64,000 nt of DNA from Hyphomonadaceae bacterium UBA7672 (lineage in GTDB: Bacteria; Pseudomonadota; Alphaproteobacteria; Caulobacterales; Hyphomonadaceae), in assembly GCA_002483135.1 (NCBI GenBank), contig DLHI01000005.1, positions 82,130-146,129 of the forward strand, written 5' to 3'. Positions 58,498 through 64,000 of this stretch are shown here, one piece after another. The position numbers and the translations under genes were made by a program. The notes beneath the pieces were generated by a model, which was given only the letters and a program-made list of their open reading frames with translations, had not been told where the DNA came from and did not search any database. Within the stretch, counting starts at the first letter, position 1. Each line of letters starts with the position of its first letter.

Positions 58498-59943
58498 ATG
58501 GATTTCCTCGCCGACATCACCAACGCCGCCCCGGAAGCGATCCTTGCCGGGTTCGGACTTGTGGGCCTGCTGATCGGCGCCATTGGCGGGGATCGAATCT
58601 CCGGCCTGTTGCGCCTGCTGGCTGTCGTGGCGCTCGGCGCCGCTGCTGCGGCGTCAGTGCTGCAGTTCGGCCGTGGCGAGGCGATCTCCGCGTTCGCCAG
58701 TGATCCGCTGGCGCCTGATGGTCTCTACAAGGCGACGATGTTCACGATCTTCGCAAAGGTTGTGACCTACGGAATGGCGGCGGCGGCGCTGCTAATGTCC
58801 GGTGGAGCGCTCAAAGTCTCGCAGATGGAGCGGTACGAATATCCGCTGCTGGTCGTGTTCGCTTCACTTGGGGCGGGCATGATGCTGTCGGCGAACGACC
58901 TGATGACGCTCTATGTTGGAATCGAGACGCTCAGCCTGTCGTCCTATGTGCTTGCGGCGTTCCGGCGTGACAGCCTGAAATCGGCGGAAGCCGGTCTGAA
59001 GTACTTTGTGCTCGGCGCGCTGGCGTCGGGCCTGCTGCTTTATGGCTCGTCGCTGGTCTATGGCTTCACTGGCGGTACGGGCTATGCGGCAATCGCGGCG
59101 GCGCCTGAGTCCATCGGGCTCACCTTCGGTCTGGTCTTCGTGATTTGCGGTCTCGCATTCAAGGCGTCTGCGGCGCCCTTCCACATCTGGACGCCGGATG
59201 TTTATGAAGGCGCGCCAGCGCCCGTCGTCGCATTCTTCTCGACCGCGCCGAAGATCGCCGCGGTTGGCCTGCTGGCGCATATCCTGTTCACGGCATTCGG
59301 ACCGCACGCAGAGTCCTGGCAACAGATCGTCGCGATCATCTCGGTACTATCGATGCTGATCGGTGCGTTTGGCGCGCTCCTGCAGAACAGCATCAAGCGG
59401 ATTCTGGCCTACTCATCGATCTCGAACGTGGGCTTTGCCCTGATCGGCGTGGCGGCGGGCGCGAAAGACGGGGCGGCGTCCGTACTCGTCTACATGACGC
59501 TCTATGTTCTCGCGACGCTGGGCATGTTCGGCGGCATTCTTGCGCTGCGCCGGGGCGGCAAGGCGATCGATCAGGTGTCCGACCTCAACGGTCTCGTGAA
59601 GTCGAAGCCGGGGATCGCGCTGGGGCTGATGGTGCTGATCTTCTCGGTCGCGGGCATTCCGCCGGCCGCCGGGTTCTGGGGCAAGCTCCAGGTGTTCGCA
59701 GCAGGCATTCAGGCGGATCTGCTGTGGCTCGTGCTGGCGGGGGCGCTCGCGAGTGTGGTGTCGCTGGGCTACTATCTGCGCCTTGTCTGGGCGATGTTCA
59801 TGAAGCCTCCGGGCGACGCACTCGACAAGACGGACGCGTCTGTCGGCCTCGTGGTCGCCGTGACCAGCATAGCCATCTTCCCGGTGCTGACGATCTTCAT
59901 CCAGCTGCTGCTGGATGCGGCCGCGCGCGCCGCGGGCGGCTAG
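58498..59943 (+). CDS. nuoN: NADH-quinone oxidoreductase subunit N
   Basis: This 481-residue antiporter-like pump subunit closes the nuo operon. Marks are TLYVGIETLSLSSYVLAAF, PFHIWTPDVYEGAPAPVVAFFSTAPK and IKRILAYSSISNVGFALIG. The birA gene begins 6 bp later, so the transcript probably continues. Confidence 0.97.
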   Translation: MDFLADITNAAPEAILAGFGLVGLLIGAIGGDRISGLLRLLAVVALGAAAAASVLQFGRGEAISAFASDPLAPDGLYKATMFTIFAKVVTYGMAAAALLMSGGALKVSQMERYEYPLLVVFASLGAGMMLSANDLMTLYVGIETLSLSSYVLAAFRRDSLKSAEAGLKYFVLGALASGLLLYGSSLVYGFTGGTGYAAIAAAPESIGLTFGLVFVICGLAFKASAAPFHIWTPDVYEGAPAPVVAFFSTAPKIAAVGLLAHILFTAFGPHAESWQQIVAIISVLSMLIGAFGALLQNSIKRILAYSSISNVGFALIGVAAGAKDGAASVLVYMTLYVLATLGMFGGILALRRGGKAIDQVSDLNGLVKSKPGIALGLMVLIFSVAGIPPAAGFWGKLQVFAAGIQADLLWLVLAGALASVVSLGYYLRLVWAMFMKPPGDALDKTDASVGLVVAVTSIAIFPVLTIFIQLLLDAAARAAGG

Positions 59944-59949
59944 GGCGAG

Positions 59950-60702
59950 ATGGTCGTCGAACTGCTCTCGCAGGCCTGGCCCATCACAAGGTTTGGCGAG
60001 ATCGACTCCACCAATGAGGAAGCAAGGCGTCGCGCCTCTGATGGAGATGTCGGCCCGTGCTGGCTGACGACAGAGGTACAGACAGCGGGGCGCGGCAGGC
60101 TTGGGCGCGCGTGGTCGTCGCCGAAGGGCAATCTGTTTGCGACGGCGCTATTGCCCTATCCGCGGCCGGCTGCCGAAGCCGCGTTGGCATGCTTTTCGGC
60201 CGGGCTCGCTGTGCTGGACGCAGCGCGGAGCTGTGGCGTGGACGTAGGGCAGGTCAAGTTGAAATGGCCCAACGATGTTCTGGTGGGGCAGGCGAAGCTT
60301 TGCGGTATCCTGACCGAGACGGGACAGATCAATGGGCGCCTCTGGATGGCGGCGGGCTTTGGCGTGAACGTCGAGGTTGCGCCAGAGCGGCCGGATCGAC
60401 CTACCAGGTGCCTCGCGGATTTGCCGGGTGGGGCGGGCCTGACTGCCGCACGCATGCTGGCGGCGCTGGATGTGGCGTTCCGCGTGCGGCTGCGCAGCCT
60501 GCTGGTTGAGGGCTTCGAACCTACACGGGTCGCCTGGCTGGAGCAGGCCGCGCATCTGGGTCAGCGGGTCGAGCTGACACCGGCGAGCGGCCGGATCGAA
60601 GGCGTGATGACCGGACTGGCGGCCGACGGTGCGCTGATCGTGCGCCTGGGGGATGGCTCGGAAAGCCATGTTCGGGCGGGCGAAATCTCGCTATTGAGTT
60701 AG
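59950..60702 (+). CDS. birA: Biotin--[acetyl-CoA-carboxylase] ligase
   Basis: This 250-residue monofunctional ligase has no N-terminal DNA-binding domain. It has the biotinyl-AMP loop GRGRLGRAWSSPKGNL and LKWPNDVLV, then GFGVNVE. It attaches biotin to the lysine of AccB, which is encoded at 5624-6109. The C-terminal small beta-barrel follows. Placement after nuoN is usual in alphaproteobacteria. Confidence 0.95.
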   Translation: MVVELLSQAWPITRFGEIDSTNEEARRRASDGDVGPCWLTTEVQTAGRGRLGRAWSSPKGNLFATALLPYPRPAAEAALACFSAGLAVLDAARSCGVDVGQVKLKWPNDVLVGQAKLCGILTETGQINGRLWMAAGFGVNVEVAPERPDRPTRCLADLPGGAGLTAARMLAALDVAFRVRLRSLLVEGFEPTRVAWLEQAAHLGQRVELTPASGRIEGVMTGLAADGALIVRLGDGSESHVRAGEISLLS

Positions 60703-60725
60703 ATCAGGGTCAAAGGGAGCCGCCG

Positions 60726-61514
60726 ATGCTGCTGGCGATCGACACGGGCAACACCAACACGCTGTTTGCCGTCCACGACGGGAAGGAATGGCGCGCACAA
60801 TGGCGTTCCTCGACGGACATGACCAAGACGGCGGATGACTATGCCGTCTGGTTGTCGACGTTGATGGAGATCAACGGACTGGATCTCGGTCAGATCGACG
60901 ATTGCATCATCTCGACGGTGGTTCCGCAGTCGCTGTTCAACCAGCGCAATTTCGCGAGGCGCTATCTGAAGGTTGAACCCTTCGTGGTCGGAGAGAATGT
61001 GGAACTCGGCGTCGCGGTGCACATCACCAAGCCGAGCGAGGTCGGAGCAGACCGCCTTGTGAACGCAGTGGGGGCGCATGGCACCTATGAAGGCGCCCTG
61101 ATCGTGATTGACAGCGGCACCGCCACGACGTTCGACATCGTCGGTGAAGACGGCTCTTTCGAAGGGGGAATTATCGCACCGGGGATCAACCTGTCGATGA
61201 AGGCGCTGCACGAAGCGGCCGCCAAGCTGCCGCGCGTGGCGATCCAGAAGCCAGATCAGGTCATCGGGAAGGATACGGTTGCGGCGATGCAGTCGGGCGT
61301 CTTCTGGGGCTATATCGACCTGATCGACGGGCTGGTCGAACGCATCAAGGGCGAGTACGGGAAACCCATGACCGTAATTGCAACCGGAGGCGTCGCGTCC
61401 CTGTTCGAGGGCGCCGCGTGCAGGATCGATCATTTCGACAGCGACATCACAATCAAGGGTTTGCGTATCCTCTATGACCGCAACATCACACAGGCGGCCA
61501 GAGAGCTGAAATGA
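60726..61514 (+). CDS. coaX: Type III pantothenate kinase
   Basis: This 262-residue ASKHA-fold kinase performs the first CoA synthesis step. Marks are the phosphate loop DTGNTNT (residues 6-12), KPSEVGADRLVNAVGA, DSGTATTFDIV and EGGIIAPGINLS. A GGGAG site precedes ATG 60726. Its stop overlaps the rnj start (ATGA). Confidence 0.96.
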   Translation: MLLAIDTGNTNTLFAVHDGKEWRAQWRSSTDMTKTADDYAVWLSTLMEINGLDLGQIDDCIISTVVPQSLFNQRNFARRYLKVEPFVVGENVELGVAVHITKPSEVGADRLVNAVGAHGTYEGALIVIDSGTATTFDIVGEDGSFEGGIIAPGINLSMKALHEAAAKLPRVAIQKPDQVIGKDTVAAMQSGVFWGYIDLIDGLVERIKGEYGKPMTVIATGGVASLFEGAACRIDHFDSDITIKGLRILYDRNITQAARELK

Positions 61515-63172
61515 AGAATGCCGAACTTGTCTTTGCCCCGCTTGGCGGGTGCCGCGAAATCGGCATGAACCTCAACGCCTACGGCTATGGTCCGCCCGAG
61601 AACCGGCGCTGGATCGTGGTCGATGTCGGCGTGACGTTTGGCGACGACACAACGCCCGGCGTCGACCTGATCATGCCGGACCCGGTTTATCTCGAAAGCT
61701 ATGCCGACGATATCGAAGCAATTATCCTTACGCACGCGCACGAAGATCATATCGGCGCGATCGGATGGCTGTGGCCGAAGTTGCGCGCGCCGATCTATGC
61801 GACGCCCTTCACCGCGTATCTGGTCGCCGAGAAGCTGCGCGAACGCGGCCTGGGCGATGAAGCGCCTCTGCACATCATGCAACTGCGCGAGAAGCGCACG
61901 TTTGGTCCGTTCGAAGTCGAGATGGTGACGCTGACCCATTCAATCCCAGAACCGAACGGTCTTGCGATCCGTACGCCGCTGGGCCTGATCCTTCACACCG
62001 GCGACTGGAAGATCGATCCCGATCCGATCATTGGCGAGGATTTCGACCAGGCGAAGATCGAGGAGCTGGGACGCGAGGGTATCCTCGCGATGGTGTGCGA
62101 CTCCACCAACGTGTTCGAAGAGGGCGAGGCGGGTTCGGAAGCGCTTGCGCGCGAAGCCTTGAAGCGCGCCGTGGCCGAGCAGACGGGGCGTGTGGCCATC
62201 ACCGCGTTTGCGTCCAATGTCGCGCGGGTTCAATCTGCGTGCGAGGCAGCGCGGGCAAATGATCGCTCGATCTGCCTTCTGGGACGCTCGATGATCCGGA
62301 TTGCCGGGGCGGCTCAGTCCGTAGGGCTTCTGAAGGAGTTTACCTTCCTTGATCCGAGCGTCGCGGCCGATCTGCCGCCGCAACATGTGCTGTACCTGTG
62401 CACCGGCAGCCAGGGTGAGCCGAACGCGGCACTCGCGCGGGTGGCGCGGGGCGACCATCCGTCGGTTAGGCTTGGCGCCGACGATACCGTGATCTTCTCG
62501 TCGCGCGTCATTCCCGGGAATGAGCGCGCGATCGGCGAGATCCAGAACATGCTGGCTGAGCGCAACATCAAGCTTGTGACCGACAAGCAGTTCGACATCC
62601 ACGTGTCTGGACACCCTTGTCGCGATGAACTTCGCCGGATGTACCTGTGGGCCAAGCCACGTATCGCCATTCCCGTGCACGGCGAACGCCGGCACATCAT
62701 GGAACACGCACGTTATGCGCGCTCTCTGCAGGTGCCTGAGGCGATCACGCCGGACAATGGCGATGTCGTCCGGCTGGCGCCTGGACCTGTGATGGTGATC
62801 GATCAGGTTCCGGCCGGACGCCTTCATGTGGACGGTGAAGTGCTGACGTCCGACAAGGCTGGCGGCATGTGGGAACGCAAGAAGATGGCCTACAACGGCC
62901 ACCTCAGCGTCAGTCTGGTAATCGCCAAGGGAAAGATCGAGGATGGCCCGACGATTGTCGCGCGCGGCTTTTCCGAGCCCGATGGACGGCCGGCGGACGA
63001 GTCGCTGGAGCCTCTGGACGATGCTGCGGACGCGGCGATATCTGGCATGAAGCGATCCGATCTCGGCGACGACGACAAGATCGAAAAGGTTCTGACCAAG
63101 GCGGTGCGCCGGGCGTCCGAAGTGCAGTTCGGCAAGCGGCCGCTGGTCGATGTGACGATACACAGACTCTGA
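61511..63172 (+). CDS. rnj: Ribonuclease J
   Basis: This 553-residue metallo-beta-lactamase/beta-CASP nuclease has the zinc motif HAHEDH (residues 75-80), LTHSIPEPNG, VCDSTNVFEEG, TGSQGEPNAALARVA and SGHP, then HGERRH. RNase J has endonuclease and 5'-to-3' exonuclease activity in RNA processing. Its presence with RNase E (10455-12968) gives two major RNA-decay systems. Confidence 0.96.
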   Translation: MKNAELVFAPLGGCREIGMNLNAYGYGPPENRRWIVVDVGVTFGDDTTPGVDLIMPDPVYLESYADDIEAIILTHAHEDHIGAIGWLWPKLRAPIYATPFTAYLVAEKLRERGLGDEAPLHIMQLREKRTFGPFEVEMVTLTHSIPEPNGLAIRTPLGLILHTGDWKIDPDPIIGEDFDQAKIEELGREGILAMVCDSTNVFEEGEAGSEALAREALKRAVAEQTGRVAITAFASNVARVQSACEAARANDRSICLLGRSMIRIAGAAQSVGLLKEFTFLDPSVAADLPPQHVLYLCTGSQGEPNAALARVARGDHPSVRLGADDTVIFSSRVIPGNERAIGEIQNMLAERNIKLVTDKQFDIHVSGHPCRDELRRMYLWAKPRIAIPVHGERRHIMEHARYARSLQVPEAITPDNGDVVRLAPGPVMVIDQVPAGRLHVDGEVLTSDKAGGMWERKKMAYNGHLSVSLVIAKGKIEDGPTIVARGFSEPDGRPADESLEPLDDAADAAISGMKRSDLGDDDKIEKVLTKAVRRASEVQFGKRPLVDVTIHRL

Positions 63173-63185
63173 CAGGAGACACGCG

Positions 63186-63611
63186 ATGACCGGGACAATC
63201 GGACGGCTCAATCACATCGGGATCGCTGTGCCCTCCATCGAGAAAGCGTTCGAGACGTACAGGACGCTTTATGGGGCAACGGAGTTTGTGCAGCCTTTCG
63301 ACATGCCAGCCCAGGGCGTGCGCGTGGGCTTCGTGAACCTGCCGAACACGCAGCTCGAAATCATCGAACCGCTGGGCGAGAAGTCGCCGATCATCAACTT
63401 CCTCGAGAAGAACCCCAAGGGCGGCCAACACCATGTCTGTTTCGAGGTGCCGGAAATCCATGCTGCGAAAGCGGAGATGGAAGCCAAAGGAGCCAAAGTG
63501 CTGGGCGAGCCGCGGATCGGGGCGCACGGAACGCTGGTGATCTTCATCCACCCCAAGGATTCCGATGGTGTGCTGATCGAACTCATGGAAACGCCGAAGG
63601 GCCACCACTAG
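63186..63611 (+). CDS. mce: Methylmalonyl-CoA epimerase
   Basis: This 141-residue vicinal-oxygen-chelate protein interconverts (S)- and (R)-methylmalonyl-CoA in propionate metabolism. Visible are LNHIGIAVPSIEKAF (first metal His), GGQHHVCFEVPEI (second His) and VLIELME (metal Glu). It lies between rnj and the DUF1467 gene, a conserved alphaproteobacterial location. Confidence 0.94.
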   Translation: MTGTIGRLNHIGIAVPSIEKAFETYRTLYGATEFVQPFDMPAQGVRVGFVNLPNTQLEIIEPLGEKSPIINFLEKNPKGGQHHVCFEVPEIHAAKAEMEAKGAKVLGEPRIGAHGTLVIFIHPKDSDGVLIELMETPKGHH

Positions 63612-63620
63612 GGTGGGCCC

Positions 63621-63872
63621 ATGGGCGTTTTTGAAGCGATTGTCGTCTACACCGGAGCGTGGTGGCTGATCTTCCTGCCAACCCTGTCAGCTGGGCAAAC
63701 CAGCCAGCGGGACGCGGGAGACGTGGTCCCCGGGACGGAAGGCGGCGCGCCAACGCAGGTGTCGTGGCTGGTCAAGCTGCTGATCCCCACAATTGGCGCA
63801 GCCTTCGCGACTTTCCTTCTCGGGCTGGCGCTACATATGCGCTGGCTGGATTTCATGATTTCAAGGGGCTAG
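63621..63872 (+). CDS. DUF1467 family membrane protein
   Basis: This 83-residue protein has two predicted helices (near residues 8-24 and 55-75) separated by a polar loop (QTSQRDAGDVVPGTEGGAP). It matches DUF1467, a small alphaproteobacterial family of unknown function often found between mce and proS. Confidence 0.88.
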   Translation: MGVFEAIVVYTGAWWLIFLPTLSAGQTSQRDAGDVVPGTEGGAPTQVSWLVKLLIPTIGAAFATFLLGLALHMRWLDFMISRG

Positions 63873-63949
63873 CCCCGCTTTGGCCTCATTGCGTGGGCGT
63901 GATGGGGCGGGTATCAGCCTGAACCGACTGCCCTTTCCCAGGATCCGCA

Positions 63950-64000
63950 ATGCGCCTTTCCCGCTATTTCCTCCCTGCGCTCAAGGAAGCGCCTGCCGAT
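63950..64000 (+). CDS. proS: Proline--tRNA ligase, 5' end only
   Basis: Only the first 17 codons are in the window. The start MRLSRYFLPALKEAPAD matches the conserved N-terminus of alphaproteobacterial prolyl-tRNA synthetase, and the location after DUF1467 is usual. The remainder lies past the right edge. Confidence 0.85.
   Translation, partial: MRLSRYFLPALKEAPAD

Noticed and set aside
1..64000. CRISPR arrays, insertion sequences, prophage genes, attachment sites or toxin-antitoxin pairs
   Set aside because: None was seen. There are no tandem direct repeats with spacers, no transposase or integrase, and the tRNA-Asp 3' end is not repeated nearby as far as I can see.

Overview
The window reads as about 64 kb of chromosome from a high-GC alphaproteobacterium. 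Several gene blocks have the order usual for that class: gyrA-coaD-peptidylprolyl isomerase, recG-sdhE-mfd, accC-accB-aroQ, amidase-PBP1A-prfB, and nuoA-N followed by birA-coaX-rnj-mce-DUF1467-proS. Supporting markers are an NDUFA12 complex I subunit, RNase E together with RNase J, DUF2155 next to aat, and GANTC sites of the kind methylated by CcrM. A Caulobacterales/Hyphomonadaceae-like host is my best guess, but it is inference. The region is nearly all housekeeping genes. I see no prophage, insertion sequence, CRISPR array or plasmid function.

Layout. 1-1634 (-): the edge-truncated coding region of a protein with parts resembling B12-dependent ribonucleotide reductase. 1858-3202 (+): NDUFA12, an MCE/MlaD protein and DUF2155, running convergently into aat. 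3884-6564 (-): a small lipoprotein, then accC, accB and aroQ. 6695-8096 (+): thiS, a DUF4375-like gene and thiG. 8100-13793 (-): a DsbA-type lipoprotein, an M48 metalloprotease with a helical tail, rne, and a lipoprotein. 13962-21674 (+): amidase, PBP1A, prfB (with an intact programmed +1 frameshift) and a TonB-dependent receptor. 21693-23276 (-): a sugar dehydrogenase lipoprotein with a cytochrome c domain. 23580-30025 (+): gyrA, coaD, a methyltransferase, two cyclophilins and DUF502. 30028-32109 (-): recG. 32197-36791 (+): sdhE, mfd and an SDR. 36810-38082 (-): a membrane protein and DUF2200. 38252-44729 (+): a CaiB-type CoA transferase, an intergenic stretch with a strong terminator, an M1 peptidase, DUF6702, GspN, tRNA-Asp and a prolyl-hydroxylase-like dioxygenase. 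44896-59943 (+): all 14 nuo genes of complex I plus one small membrane ORF. 59950-64000 (+): birA, coaX, rnj, mce, DUF1467 and the first codons of proS.

The genes connect in a few ways. The nuo cluster builds respiratory complex I, and the distant NDUFA12 gene supplies one of its accessory subunits. BirA would biotinylate the AccB made near the other end of the window. CoaD and CoaX are two steps of CoA synthesis. Mfd, RecG and GyrA serve DNA repair and topology. RNase E and RNase J are two RNA-decay endonucleases.

The most unusual observations are: a NuoH subunit with two canonical EF-hand calcium loops fused to its C-terminus; a NuoL with two histidine-rich segments; a 74-codon membrane ORF between nuoE and nuoF; a DUF4375 (DNA-mimic-type) gene inside the thiS-thiG pair; a GyrA with Gln at the quinolone position; a coaD with no ordinary start codon at the family N-terminus; and a possible small RNA ending in a strong terminator near 39.6 kb. 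I did not find a convincing new multi-gene system. The complex I additions are the best lead.
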